Shown here in pieces: positions 26,419 to 38,350 of a stretch of DNA of 64,000 nt. The notes below the pieces were generated by a model, which was not told the DNA's origin, did no database searches, and saw only the letters and a list, made by a program, of their open reading frames with translations. The position numbers and the translations under genes were made by a program. Each line of letters begins with the position of its first letter. The first letter of the stretch is position 1. Source of the stretch: Ustulina deusta (Eukaryota > Ascomycota > Sordariomycetes > Xylariales > Xylariaceae); the NCBI GenBank assembly GCA_023159155.1, contig JAJNNX010000012.1, positions 1 to 64,000 on the forward strand. Direction: 5' to 3'.

Positions 26419-27092
26419 GTATAGAGGGCCGTAGGACTAAAACGTGTATGGATAGAGGCTATCGCCTAGATGTACGATAACAAAAAAAAAGAACAAAAGG
26501 GTGTGGCCATGACAATATCCCTGGCCCCTAGGAGCGACTAGATAGACTGCAAATTGTTTCTCGTTTTATGTCGTCGAGTTGGATTCTGACTACCGATTCC
26601 AGTACTCTATTCATACAAATGTAGTATGAGTCTCTGATGCTCCCCTAGCGAAGCAAAGACTCCCAACTCCCACAATGCATTCATTATCCACGCTCTCTGA
26701 CCCAACCCATGCAGAACCCACCACTCAGTGGTTTCCCTCTGCCGTGAGCCTAAACCGACGGCGTTCGTAGGGAGAAAATAAGGGGCGGATCCAGAGCCAG
26801 ACACCCATCCAACTCGTTTTCCTAGCCAGGTTCCTTCGTCCTGTTCACGATCACCGAGATTGGCAAAAGGTTGCAGGCCAAAAAACCTGACTGGAAAGTG
26901 GAAACAACTAGAAAGCATGAAGCCAAAACTAGACGGCGAACTCCTATTATGCACCAGTGGTGGGAGAAAGAGAACTCTATCTGCCATCGAGATGTCGGAC
27001 AACGGCGACCCAAAAGTCATGAGAAATTTGCCTGTACAACAGCCACAGTAATGGAGGTGGCAACGACGAGCACGAAACGTGACAGGACCAAC
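26419..27092. other. Convergent 3' intergenic region
   Basis: This 674-bp gap holds the 3' ends of the LETM1-domain gene (+) and the Nab3-like gene (-). Open frames in it lack supporting features. Confidence 0.5.
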
Positions 27093-29478
27093 CTATTGCC
27101 TAGGCCTGGTGAGTTGTGTAAAGAAATCATGGACTTGTTGTGTAGGGTTGCCGGCATGAGGAGCACCTGAAGCCAGATTTGGCGGGGGATGCATGTAGCC
27201 CATGTTGTGATGGGTAGGAAATCCATGAGGGGCGCTGTCCAGAGTGGCCAACAAGGTACGGACTACCGCAGGGTCGCGAAGAGGGTCTATAGCGCCGGGT
27301 GCGATGGCGGCAGAGTAAAGTTGGTTGGCGTAAGATGATGGCATGTACGCGGGCGGATGTTGTGCTGGAGAATATTGACTACGATAAAGAGGTCGATGGC
27401 TACTGACTAACTGAGCAGCAATGGTCGGGTTAAGATCTTCGTATAGATCATATGGCACATTATCAAGTCTGTCCGATTGATGGAAAAGCTGCACTGGAAT
27501 TTTTCGCCGCTCCTGTGCGCGGAAACCAAGCACTACGATGGCGAGCACTCCCTCGAAGGCTAGGGGCTGGATAACTTCATCAAGAGAGGATCGGGGGTCC
27601 AGAGGCCGAATGTCGACCCTCAAACCGTGCCTGACAAATTCATGGTGCACCCAAGCGACGAAGTCGTGGCTGACATCCCCAGTGAGAAATTGTACATCTG
27701 GAACCTCTGTTCCATGGCGACGGGGTAGGGTTAGATCAGATGATGATGTATGTCGACGATACGGGCTGACACTGCGGAGTCTGTACGGGTCACGACTATT
27801 ATTCCGGGGGGACTGGGTTCGGCGACGGTCGCTGGAATAGCTACTCTCTTGATGATTCCGGCCTCGATTGTTACTATCATAATGAGGCTGCTGTCGATGG
27901 TTCGAACGTCGAGGAGAGGGCGGTCTACCTGGCCGGTGGTCGTCCCGTCGTGCTCTATTACCGTCGTGGCGACCGCCGTCGCGTTTTCCTCGGTTGCTCC
28001 GATTTCCTTCGCTATCTCTCTTCTGTGTTCGCGAGAGCTCTAGATCTGACAAATATTAGAGCAATGAAATGCAAACAACTACCAGAGAGGAACTCACTAA
28101 TTTTCTTGCCTCCGAGTTCCATCCCCTGTAAGTTGTCTATCGCAGCCTGGCCTTCGGCCACCGTATGATATTGAACAAAGCCATATGCCTGCTTGAGAGA
28201 TATCTGTGCAAGGCGGCCGTAGTTCGAGAATGCGTCAAAGATGTCTCTTTTAGTTACGCGTTCACTGGATAAGTTACCTGTTGATAGTTAGAATTACGAA
28301 TATTAGAAAGGACGCACGTACGAACCAATGAATATTCGGGAACCGTCTGGAAACGTAGTCCATTTTGCTTCTGCAATGGTTGTTTTCTCATGTTCGACGA
28401 AAGTGGCCCATTCTTGCTTTTGATGCTTCAACGGTTGATCAAATGGCAACACTCCATTGCTGGAATCGGGAAGAGTGGCAGAAATGACATGGTTCGGCAC
28501 GGGAATTGCGGCAGGTATGGCTGTGGTGCTGACATCAGGGTCAACCGTTCCAGGCGCTGCAACCGTATTACCACCCAAAGCCAGTCCATTGTTCGACGGC
28601 AGAGGCGTGCGACTAGTTTGAGAAGAGTCCAATGGGAATTTATCGGCCGGGTGGTGTAACTCAATAGAAGCTTGTTCCGGGGTTGGTAGCGTTGGCGGTA
28701 GAAGGGTGCTTTGTGGGAGCACATTACCATTAGAAGTACATCCAGACATAGAATTGTGGGTTGCACTGGTATCTCCATTTGCTGCCTGGGCAGTTATATT
28801 GTCGAGAAGGGCCTGGATGTTAATGGCGGTATGGTTGGCACTGGTAGAATGATGCTCATTGTTTTCATGTGAATGTTCACTCGGCGGGTGGGATGGCTGG
28901 GTATTGGTAGCATTTGACACAATTGTATCAGCAACAATTTGAGTTTCTTCGGGTAACTCATCGAGCGGCTGTGTTATGTGTTTTGGGAGAGGAGCTGAAG
29001 CAGGAACAGGTGAGACTTGCAAGATGGGCGGATCATCCTCATGTGCAGAAGCAGCGACATCAAATTGATAGCTCGACACATCTAGGTTAGGAGTGGGTTC
29101 ATTCGAGCTGGAGACAACTCGCCCAGCGTCGGTAGCATCTGGCCGTGAAGTCTTGGTCTCTTGCATATCTTTTGCACTAATGCTAACCGGTACCACGTCT
29201 GCCTTTTTAGCCACGCCATTGATAGCCTTAACTGGATCCGTGCTTTCTGAGTCGAGCGGTCTTGTATCTAGGACGCGGTTTGGTGTGCTGCTGTGAGTGG
29301 CGGCGGCTGCCACAAGGGTCTGTTCATTAATTCCTGGAACCCCAGCAATACTGGCTTGGGCCAACGTCATTGAATTACTGCCGGGCAAGGACATGTTGAA
29401 GTATGTCTCTGCTTGATCTTGGAGAGTCGGCGCATTGATAGGGGAAGAGGGGGAGCCGGGAGCCGGGGGTCCTGTCAT
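27093..29478 (-). CDS. Nab3-like RRM protein (NNS-type)
   Basis: Three exons on the minus strand (29478-28326, 28277-28098, 28045-27093) give 761 residues with all frames closing. The N-terminal ~375 residues are low-complexity, rich in Ser, Thr, Pro and Asn. An RRM follows, with RNP2 IFIGNL (split by intron 1, donor GTTCGT) and RNP1 AYGFVQY. Next is an Arg/Ser/Asp-rich linker. After it comes an alpha/beta segment starting VPDVQFLTGDVSHDFVAWV, which resembles the anticodon-binding-like domain seen in NCOA5 and in fungal Nab3-like proteins. The C-terminus is Pro/His/Gln-rich. In yeast, Nab3 binds UCUU-type RNA motifs and, with Nrd1 and Sen1, terminates short non-coding transcripts. The GNLSSERVTKRDIFDAFSNY segment matches Nab3-type RRMs well. 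The exact role in this organism is inferred. Confidence 0.8.
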
Positions 29479-30767
29479 GGGTCAGGGTAGCTCGCCCAAG
29501 TCGCAAGGAACTTAGATATGTGTGCGGCGAGCAGAGGGAGTCCAAAACGTCCTGGTCCAAAGGTGGCCAGTAAGGCAAAGGAGGGGTTTCAACACAGAGT
29601 TGGATCGTCAGCTCTAGAAGGTGCACTGGGCTTGATCTCATGCCGCTTTGGATTATGTTTTCCCTGCGGCGACGCTAATTGCCTGGAAGCTGTGACTCGC
29701 AGGGAAATCGTCTAGCCGAAAGACACCCTTCTCGCCTGGGACAAGTTGATGGGGGAATGCGATATTGGTGCAGGCCAGATGAGTAGTGGGAGATGAAGTA
29801 GTGTGGTCTAGTGGCGAGTGCTCCAAAGCTATGAGCGGATGAAGTGAGAAGAGTGAAGAACAGCGGCCGCAGCTCCTGTCATCCGCAATAGCAATCTCGC
29901 TTGTCAAGAAGTGGATGGAAAGTGCTGAGTGTGTAAGGTGGAAGAGAAAGACATTCAGTGGTTCACCTGGTGTAGGTCCGGGGAAGATGGAGATTACAAG
30001 GTGCAAGAAAGAACCAGAGGGCACACAGGTCACGAGTCAAGCATGCGTTCTCACGCGACATGCAGACCCGTTAACTCAAAATCGAGACAACAAGCCTGCA
30101 GCAATGGGGGGGGATGCTGGAGTGCAAAGCTTTGAAATCGTCCGTCTCGTCGCGAGGTGGGAGGGCAAGATGCACGCAGATACTGCTTCAGAGGCACGGC
30201 TGCGAATCGGCTGAACAGGGGGGGTGGCAGAGAAGAAGCCTGCAGACAAAGTAACTTTGGCGAGAGTTTCTTTCATAGCACCGAGCAGGGCACTGTGACG
30301 AAGGAGGAGAGCAGAGACGGCGATAAGATAGTGAATGGCTGGTGGGCGGTGGTTGTGTTGTCAAGGAGGGTCACCACAGCAATCGTACCTAGGGATATAC
30401 AAGCGCTCAAGCAATCGGATGGCAGATGTCAGTCAATAACTAGATAGAGTTTTGGAAAACATTCATGACAGCCCAGGATCTAGCAGGAGAGTTTGCGGAG
30501 GTACAAGAAAACTACCTAGACATAGGCGTGTCGGGAATACTGGAAAGTGGTAGACAAAGGCTGCCACGGATCTAGCACTGCATACAGATTTGACGTGGTG
30601 ATAATAAGAAGAGATCAATTGTTGTCAAGAATGTCCCTGTCTAGGAACTTCCGCATATCAAGTGGGACAAAATGACAAACGCCGCATACGGAACCTTGTT
30701 TCAATCGCGCGTGGTCCGTGCCACACCCCCCGGCCCACATACCCCGGCCCAGGCACACTACCTAGGT

Positions 30768-30890
30768 ATGTACCTCGCTACATATGTAGGTACTTGCGTC
30801 ACATGCAGGTTAGGTATAGTACCTGATAGAAGTTAGGTATGTATCTTAGATACATAGGTACCTAAACCTACCACCTACCTACCTAAGGTT
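30768..30890. repeat. CCTAGGTA palindrome cluster
   Basis: Many overlapping copies of CCTAGGTA, TAGGTA and TACCTA on both strands, such as CTACCTAGGTATGTACCT at the start and CCACCTACCTACCTAAGG at the end. The unit is a palindrome around CCTAGG. Confidence 0.7.
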
Positions 30891-30973
30891 TGAGGCTGAA
30901 AATGGGGCGGATACTTGCGTGCAAACAGAAAAGACAGCCCAGTAAATGAATTGTGGACCAGCCAGTTAAGTGC

Positions 30974-31080
30974 TTACCTCGGTACTAGGTAGGTACCTAG
31001 CTAGGTACCTACACCTAAAGAGCTTTTTTGTTTATCCAGATTTTACATCATACCTTAGGTAAGTACTTACCTAAAAGGTA
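30974..31080. repeat. CCTAGGTA palindrome cluster
   Basis: TACTAGGTAGGTACCTAGCT lies at about 30,983 and CCTTAGGTAAGTACTTACCT near 31,053, with single-unit copies between them. It lies about 250-355 bp upstream of the release-factor start codon. Confidence 0.7.
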
Positions 31081-31328
31081 GTTCTATGAATATGCACTCC
31101 AACCAACATGAAGCGGGATGGGAACCAATGAATACAACCTCGGGGGTGTCTCAGGTTTGAATTTAGCACTCCCCTCTCTTAGGTGCGTGCTCATCACAGC
31201 GTCGGCTATCAACACCATCAGCAAGCCCACCAGTTGGTGCTGGAAAAGGCTTTCGTCTGCTAGCTCTAGGAATTGCTAAGGAGCAGTCACGCCTAGCCAT
31301 ACATTTCGAGGCTCACTTCTCACCGCCC

Positions 31329-32047
31329 ATGCCTTCAAACCCCTTCCTCGGAATTACCCGTTCCCCATTGTCATCGCTATCCTCGGGGCCGTCGCTAGTA
31401 CACCTAAGGAGTGTTAGATACCAGGCACACGATGTATTATTTGACCAGGACGACCTGGAGGAAGCCTGGAAGTGGCATGCCTCGTTCAACAAAACCTCCT
31501 TACCCAGGGGTCATACCAGCTATTCCCGTTCAAGCGGGCCAGGTGGCCAGCATGTAAATAAGTATGCAAACACAAATGGCCCGCCCAGAGCGGTAAGCGG
31601 TAATCTTGCTGACGCAGGCCAGAACAGAGAGCAAAGCGACATCAGTCTGGCCTATTAGCGAGCTATCCAAGGGATTGCCTAAACTAGTGCGCTCTGCTCT
31701 GAGGTCGTCACGGTACTATGCTATGCGTAGCGACTCAATCACGATCCAGGCACAGACACAGAGAAGCAGAACCGCCAATACGGATGAAAACCATCAGAAA
31801 CTTGCTGACGAATTGCTTCGAATATATCGCGAGAAAGTGCCAAACGCCACTAGCGAGAAAAAGATTAAAAAGCACGAAGCAGCGTGAGCACTTTTATCCC
31901 TTCAAGTAGCAGGCTACGAGTAATGGCGAGTCTGAAGCTAACACTAGCTGGGACAGAGAAAAGACTTTCAATCAGAATAGGCTCAAGGGAAAGAAACAAC
32001 AGACCTTGAAGAAGGCAGCTCGGAAGGGAGGTGAGCAACATGAGTAA
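31329..32047 (+). CDS. ICT1/Mrpl58-type mitochondrial peptidyl-tRNA hydrolase
   Basis: Three exons (31329-31561, 31623-31883, 31948-32047) give 197 residues. The N-terminus is Ser/Arg-rich and presequence-like. The class I release-factor domain begins with SYSRSSGPGGQHVNK, with the catalytic GGQ at residues 72-74. It continues across intron 1 as TESKATSVWPI and ends in a Lys/Arg-rich tail (LKGKKQQTLKKAARKGG) typical of ICT1/Pth4 proteins. Without a codon-recognition domain, such proteins release peptides from stalled mitochondrial ribosomes. Intron 1 uses GTATGC and the acceptor GGCCAG. Intron 2 (GTGAGC...AACACTAG) removes an apparent TGA, and the tail then reads in frame to TAA. The shorter reading that ends at 31887 would lose the basic tail. 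Confidence 0.85.
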
Positions 32048-33500
32048 GACTTGGATTAGGTCATATATCTGGGCTCACTGTCACACTTTCAACACTACTC
32101 CAAAGGCGGGTATGAGTTTATAAGAGAGTGGCTTGGTCCGACCTGTGTTTGACTGTAGGAAAACCCGATACCTATAGTCAAACTGTACAAGACCTGGGGT
32201 TGGAACATGCTTATTGTACTGATTTAGCTGGGCTCATCAAGATAAACGTTATCAACAATATATTTAAAATATTTCATTTCTCACAACATTTCGGTTTAAT
32301 TGTTATTCAGAGGCAAGACAAGCTGTCGGGGCCTTTTGACTCCAACATCGACTAGCGATTTCAAGCATTTGAGGAGATCACCGCTGGGGTGAGGTATTTC
32401 CATTGCTTTTATGAGAGCAGGTTGGTAGGAGCAAACTTGGAGGCTTCGGCAAGTTTTAAACATGCATTGCGAGGGGTTATTTAGCTATGTAGATAAGTGG
32501 ATAGGTAGACAGATTGAATTCGGGCAGACTGGCAACATATTTCCTAGAAAGGTAGCCTAACGAAGCAATTATAAAATTATAATCAAGATCATAACTATTA
32601 CAATACCTACACCAGTGATTACCAGCGATATTGAACGTTTGGACCACAGTTGCAGACCAACCTGTATCGAGATAATATATGTAAGTATAGAAATACTCAT
32701 TAACAGCATTTCCTGACTAAGTACCTACCTACCTAGGTATATCCCCCCCAAAAACCTCAGATAGGTAGGGACTGGAATGGCCAGAACCGCTGCAGAAGGG
32801 AGGGGCAGCTTCCCCGAGCGGGGCTATCCACAAATAATGCGAGATTATAGGGCGCTATAGGGACAACTTACGCTGCAAGTATGGAGAGGCCCACATAAAG
32901 TAGGCAGGATGGCTAGGCACCTAGATTAGATACTTACGTATGGCGAGGTAGCATATCCATACCTGCCATCTTCTCCAACCAGCAAGCCTGGCGAAAACAT
33001 CGCATTAGTTCGAAAGGACGAACAGAGCTGTTGTCCCGGCCAAGTCGATAGGTAGTTATTATCAATAAGGTCACTGCCATCGGGACGTGCCAACCCCGCA
33101 GGACCAACTTAACCAGCTGACAGACAGCCCGCCACGACAGCCCCCACCCCTCAATCCCCTCCCCGCCATCACAGCCCACCTATCGCTGTCGCCGGGTCAG
33201 CAGAACATTGGACGTGAGGCTTCCAAAGCATCCGAACCTAGCGAACAGAGTATTCTTCCCGCCATCTCGCGAGTGCTTCCGTGCTTCCGTGCTTCTGGAT
33301 TTCTTCGTCGCCTTGGCTGCCAGCGATCCGACAGACACTTCCACACCGGGTTTCAAGCCGCCACAACGTCAACCCACCAGCTGCTGGTCGCAACCTCGAC
33401 AACGCCATCCGGCTCAGCAGCCCGCGTCCTGCCAACGGTAACCCAATCGAACCATCCGAGTCCTTGGGCCCCTACCCGAGGCCGACTCCCACCTCGTACA
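32048..33500. other. Intergenic, kinase upstream region
   Basis: This is 1.45 kb before the kinase start codon. From 33087 the frame is open and in register with the kinase, but it has no ATG until 33501, so this part is read as 5' leader. A CCTAGGTA copy lies at 32720-32742. A 75-codon open stretch at 32128-32355 has no supporting features. Confidence 0.5.
32720..32742. repeat. CCTAGGTA palindrome
   Basis: Short copy of the dispersed palindromic family: GTACCTACCTACCTAGGTAT. Confidence 0.6.
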
Positions 33501-34812
33501 ATGAACCAAACCGCAGACGTTGCCGGTAACGGCTCGTCTGGCAGGCCAACCCCTCAGATACAGCCATGTCGCTACAAGGTCGGCAAGACCTTGGGCGCCG
33601 GCTCGTACTCGGTCGTGAAGGAGTGCGTGCACATCGACACCGGCCGCTACTACGCCGCCAAGGTCATAAACAAGACACTGATGGCGGGTCGCGAGCACAT
33701 GGTAGGCTTGCCCGGCCTTGGTCGCCGTGCCGCATTGTTTCCACGCTAACTGTTTCCCGAACCAGGTACGAAATGAGATCGCCGTCCTTAAGAAGGTGTC
33801 GCTGGGCCACCTGAACATTCTCACGCTCGTGGACTATTTCGAAACCATGAACAACCTGTACCTCGTGACCGACCTCGCCCTCGGCGGTGAACTCTTCGAC
33901 CGGATCTGCCGCAAAGGGTCGTACTACGAGTCCGACGCTGCCGATCTGATCCGTGCTACCCTGTCTGCCGTCGCGTACCTCCACGACCACGGTATCGTAC
34001 ACCGCGATCTCAAACCCGAGAACCTGTTGTTTCGCACGCCCGAAGATAATGCAGACCTCCTCATAGCCGATTTCGGGCTCTCGCGTATAATGGACGAGGG
34101 ACAATTCCACGTACTTACCACGACTTGTGGGACTCCAGGGTACATGGCGCCCGAGATCTTTAAGAAGACGGGCCACGGAAAACCCGTCGACATATGGGCT
34201 ATGGGCGTCATCACGTACTTTCTGTTGTGCGGTTACACCCCTTTCGACCGCGATAACGACTTCGAGGAGATGCAAGCGATTCTGACCGCGGATTACAGCT
34301 TCCAGCCGGTTGAGTACTGGCGCGGAGTGAGTGATCATGCCAAAGACTTCATCCGTCGCTGCCTAACTGTCGACGCCAACAAGCGCATGACAGCGCACGA
34401 AGCACTATGTCACCCATTCATTGCTGGCTACGACGCAAATCCGGATGGCGACAAGGGCCAGAACTTATTGCCCACGGTCAAGAAGAACTTCAACGCGCGA
34501 AAAACACTCCATGCCGCAATCGATACTGTTCGGGCTATCAACAAGCTAAGAGAGGGTCAGGCCCACCACGCTCAACTCATGGACGGGTCACGGTCGGCAG
34601 AGCCTACGAGGGGCGCTGGCCCCTTGGTCAAGGACGATAATCCGTTTGCGACCAAAGGTGATTCGGGATATTCCAGCACCCGCGATGGGGATGTCGAGAT
34701 GGGCGGGACGACGCCCATGGGAATCCCTCCAAGTTTACGGCCTGGTGCAACCATCAACAAAGTGGTCGAGACGTCGAAGGGTCTCTGGAGCGCAAGCCAG
34801 CCGCAGAGGTGA
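33501..34812 (+). CDS. CaMKI-type calcium/calmodulin-dependent protein kinase
   Basis: Two exons, 33501-33701 and 33766-34812, give 415 residues. The glycine loop GAGSYSVV is at residues 32-39 and the ATP lysine at 54 (YYAAKVI). HRDLKPEN is the catalytic loop, DFGLS binds metal, and TTTCGTPGYMAPE is the activation segment with the threonine that CaM-kinase kinase phosphorylates in CaMKI. A basic amphipathic stretch after the kinase domain (VKKNFNARKTLHAAIDTVRA) fits the autoinhibitory/calmodulin-binding region. The C-terminal tail is low-complexity. The intron starts GTAGGC and ends AACCAG after GCTAAC. The start is the only ATG in the open frame. Fungal orthologues (Neurospora CAMK-1, Aspergillus CmkA) act in growth, clock and stress signalling. 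Confidence 0.9.
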
Positions 34813-35798
34813 ACTCATCTGACATGATATCTGATACAAGCTTGAATAACGAGGGCAACACAGCAGCTCCCTCTTCTTGGTCATTTGGAATTTCAACGCA
34901 GCGGGACCATCATACATGACGATTGCTTGGCTTGGAGAGAAGTATACTATACATTATTAGCGCATCACAGCTCGAAAGACACAACCATGCTGCGGATAAA
35001 ATGAATGACGACCATATGGCGCCAAGGGTATATCCACCCTGATGTGAGAGAGCAGGACAATAGCGAGAGGGATTCTTGGACTTAGACTCTGAACGCTTCT
35101 TAGATTCGCGATGTACATAGGTAAAGCGAGCTGGCCGGAGGCAGTGGTATCCTCCCTGTCTTTTTTTACTAGCTGGCCTAGAGAGCAACTCCACAGAGCG
35201 TAGAGGACCAGCAATGAATGAAGTTATGTTTTGGCCGAAGCGCCATCCGTCTAAGTCGGGATTCTTGGCCTACAAAGTTGGAGAGATCTCGCATACACAG
35301 TTCGTGTCCACACCCTGTTAAGGCAAGACATTCCATGACATAACGGCGAGCCAATGGCATGGATATAGAACGCTTAAAATCGAAAAAGTTGTACACTGTG
35401 AATAGGCGGTTTCCTTTCTTTGCTTCACATCTAGGACTAAGTAGATGTTGAGGTTAAAGGTGTACGTATACTATTGCTCACTTTAACCTCCCACGCAATG
35501 GATGTACTAGGATAGCCTGAATACGGAAACCCCAACTAAGATATTCATATCCGCGCCAGGCCATCCACGTCCACGTCACTCGTTTCTGGCTCTGGGGGGG
35601 GGGGCCGGCCAGTCTTTTGTAGAGACGTTCGCCGTCTCGTTGTCGCCACTCCGAGAAACTCATTACATTCATGCTTCAGGACGTCACTCTCTTCTCTTAT
35701 AGCACGCCCGCAGGTCACTCAAGTAGGGACCCTATCCCACATGAGCTACGCCCAGCCCTACTTTCCGCCCCCCAACCCCGACTCGTGATTTCGCGATC
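34813..35798. other. Convergent 3' intergenic region
   Basis: 986 bp between the kinase (+) and the hydrolase-like gene (-). It contains an 11-base G run at 35594-35604. No gene is supported. Confidence 0.5.
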
Positions 35799-37408
35799 CT
35801 ACGCGTCCACCTCGCGCACGACGTAGTCAAACATGGCGTTACTCGCCCGGGCGCCGGCGTCCTCGAGCTTCGCGGCCGTGTCGGCGCCCGCGACGGGGAC
35901 GCTGTACTCGAAGCGCTTCCCCGGGCCCGCGGCGCGGCCGTCGGGCAGCGCGTACGGGAACGGCAGATACGACGGGAGCAAGCCCGCTTGCGCGAGCGCC
36001 GTCCCCTGGTCCCAGTGGATATGCTCGTGGTAGAGCCTGTCGCCGCGGATGTTGACGACGGCCGTGAAAGGGATGCGGAGGTGTTGGTGGGTTGGCGGGA
36101 CGCCGGGGAGGCTGCCGCCTGGTTAGTGAAGGGGGGGGTATGGGATTTTTTGGTGTAAAATTATGGGAGGGAAGGGGAATGGGAGGAGGAGGAGGAGGAG
36201 GATGAGAGGGCGAGATAGTGGAATAGCGAAAGATGAGGGGACGGATGGGTGGATGGGTGGATGACGTACAGCCAATCTACAACGCGGTCATGCGTCAGCG
36301 AGAAGACGAACTCGTCCACGACGCGATCCACGCCCACGGTCCGACTGACCAGCTCCAGCGCCGCGTCGTTCGGGTTGCTGTGGATGAAGCGCTCGCGGTA
36401 GAAGCGCGTCAGCGCGGCGCGGCCCATGCCGCCCGTCAGCACGGGCACGTGGTTCACGTACGGCTCGTCGACCATGGTGCCCATCGTCTGCGCGACGGAC
36501 CGCGTCGCGAACTCGTACGCCGTGTGCTCGTCCCAGATCGCCTCGAGGTCGAAGACCGGGCCCCCGAGGTGCGCTCTCAGGAACGCGAGGCTCCGCGTGT
36601 GGCTCACGCCGGCCGAGGCGTAGTGGAACGAGTCCGAGGAGGGCAGCACGAACGAGGCGGCTTTGGCGGGCGGGTAGTGGTGTTGCCGTGTGCCTGGGCG
36701 CACGTCCGGGCGTGGGTTTGCTGAAGCGGCCGGTGAGGTTGAGGGACCTGCTAGATGGACTAGTTCCGGCTTTGCGGAGAGATCCCAGTCTAGGCTGAAG
36801 CATACTGCCGCCACGAGTCGAGCCGCGGCTCCGTAGGCCGCTTTGAGCTTCTGCGCGAACTCCGGGGGATAATCCGTGGGCTCCCCGTATACTGGGTGTT
36901 TAATTATCAGCTATCAGGTTTTGAGTTGCGCTGCATATATCGATATCATGATTGAGTTGGGTCGAGTTGAGTGAGGTGATAGGGGGGTGTGACAAAGACA
37001 ATACAAATCCATGGCACTCTTACCAATTAGTCCAAACCGATCTCCCACATTACACGCCTCCAACGTTTCCAGAGCCCCTATTGCTTGGCCCAACGCTGTC
37101 GCGATGTCCCATTCCCCCTCTCCCTGCTCTCCGCCTCCGGGGTTGAGTTGTACCACAGCGTAGCCCTCCTCGGCCCATTTCTTCTGGGGCAAAGGATCGA
37201 GCGTTTTGATATTCCGGCTGTCTGACTCATTACCATTCTCCCGCTTGTCTCTGGGAACCCTTTCGGACGGTGACAGTGGGTCTTCAGGCGTGATGACGAC
37301 AAGACCCGGACCGTATCCGCGCCGACTGAGGGGTGGCTGCAAGGTTGCGTTGCCCGCGAGCCGGATGATGGGTGCAGATGGTAAAGGCACGGGCGTTTCT
37401 TCTGCCAT
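35799..37408 (-). CDS. Dienelactone-hydrolase-like protein with NTF2-like C-terminus
   Basis: Three exons (37408-37024, 36891-36270, 36111-35799) give 439 residues with closing frames. The N-terminal half follows fungal carboxymethylenebutenolidase proteins: RRGYGPGLVVITPED, WAEEGYAVVQLNPG, then FGLIGVYGEPTDYPPEF across intron 1. The C-terminal half is a SnoaL/NTF2-like fold: AIWDEHTAYEFATRSV, EPYVNHVPVLTGGMGR, FYRERFIHSNPND, then NIRGDRLYHEHIHWDQGTAL. The nucleophile elbow expected for dienelactone hydrolases (G-x-C-x-G) is not visible; the position reads GVYGE. So the alpha/beta-hydrolase part may be non-catalytic, or use another residue. Intron 2 (36112-36269) holds a GGA microsatellite. 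The likely cellular role is unknown. Such proteins are usually described as cytosolic. Confidence 0.8.
36181..36205. repeat. GGA microsatellite in intron 2
   Basis: About eight GGA units on the plus strand, inside intron 2 of the hydrolase-like gene. Confidence 0.7.
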
Positions 37409-38350
37409 ATTGAACGCTATTTTCTTCTTGGTAACATAGTGTGGTGTTGTAAAGTTTAATTGGGATGGGATCGTAATTGGAGAGCTGACTAGAGAGTTGG
37501 AGATACCACGGCGGGGGAAGGACCCGTACGCGGATCGACCCGAACATGCAGTGCCCTACTCGACTAGGGATAAGCTTGAGGCGGAACTTAGGACAAAAGT
37601 CTGAACAACTCCACAAACAAGATCCAGAATTATCGTTTCTAGACATGATGAATGGTACGATTACGTACGCAGTGTTCCGGATGCGATGATCTGGCGAGAG
37701 CCTGCATACAACCTCCCCGTGTACGTAATTATCCTGAATACCCATTTTAGCGTTCATATTGTAGTTTTTCGTTGGAAATTTAGTTAGGGTGACGAACTCT
37801 GAGTAGTTCTACACAATTCGATTACATACCACGATATGGTTTCTTAGATATGTGGCCCTAGGAATATGGAACTGGAAAGGCGGGGGCTACGGATCGAGCC
37901 CAACAATCCCTCGACAAGATGCTAAGGGAAACAGAATGGTATTTTTTTATAAGAGCAGGTACGATGGTAGCATTATTCAGTGACAGCCAGTCGTAACTTG
38001 CACGAGTCAGATGTGGAAATCGCCACGGAATCGTCGGTCTGTAAGAAAAGGGGCTCAACTTCCAATATGAGCAGGACTGCAAAGATTCAGAGCTAGGCCA
38101 AAACTTGGTTTTATTAGACAGTCTAAAGATCGCAAAACTGGTGTCTCGTAAGGGGGGGTTCCAAACTCCAAGCGCATTGTTCGTCGCCAGGATCTTGATA
38201 TCTATGTCCCTACTTATCAGGCGCCGCAGACAACAGCCTGCTGGCTTAATACAAGTCACTCACATAAAGTGCAATGCCTTTTCTGTTGTAGAAGGGAGAC
38301 AGAAAGAAAGGTCAATGTATTATTTCTAACGCCACCATGATAAGTCTTAC
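37409..38350. other. Intergenic between two minus-strand genes
   Basis: 942 bp holding the promoter of the hydrolase-like gene and the 3' end of the next gene. No gene is supported. Confidence 0.5.

Larger units (their letters stand above)
29479..31328. other. Divergent intergenic region rich in CCTAGGTA repeats
   Basis: 1.85 kb between the Nab3-like gene (-) and the release-factor gene (+). The half next to the Nab3-like gene is probably its 5' leader and promoter. The half nearer the release factor holds two clusters of CCTAGG palindromes (30768-30890 and 30974-31080). Several open frames exist, but none has codon or family support. Confidence 0.5.

Noticed and set aside
26860..27170. Small plus-strand open frames at the end of the Nab3-like gene
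   Set aside because: They overlap the 3' end of the intact minus-strand gene and show no motifs.
31329..31887. Ending the release-factor gene at TGA 31885-31887
   Set aside because: That TGA lies inside a good intron (GTGAGC...CACTAG), and the next exon restores the basic C-terminal tail in frame.
33087..33500. Extending the kinase N-terminus upstream to 33087
   Set aside because: The frame is open, but the first ATG in it is at 33501. The extension has a low-complexity character typical of a leader.
35594..35604. G run as a G-quadruplex
   Set aside because: A single 11-base G run is not enough evidence for a structured regulatory element.
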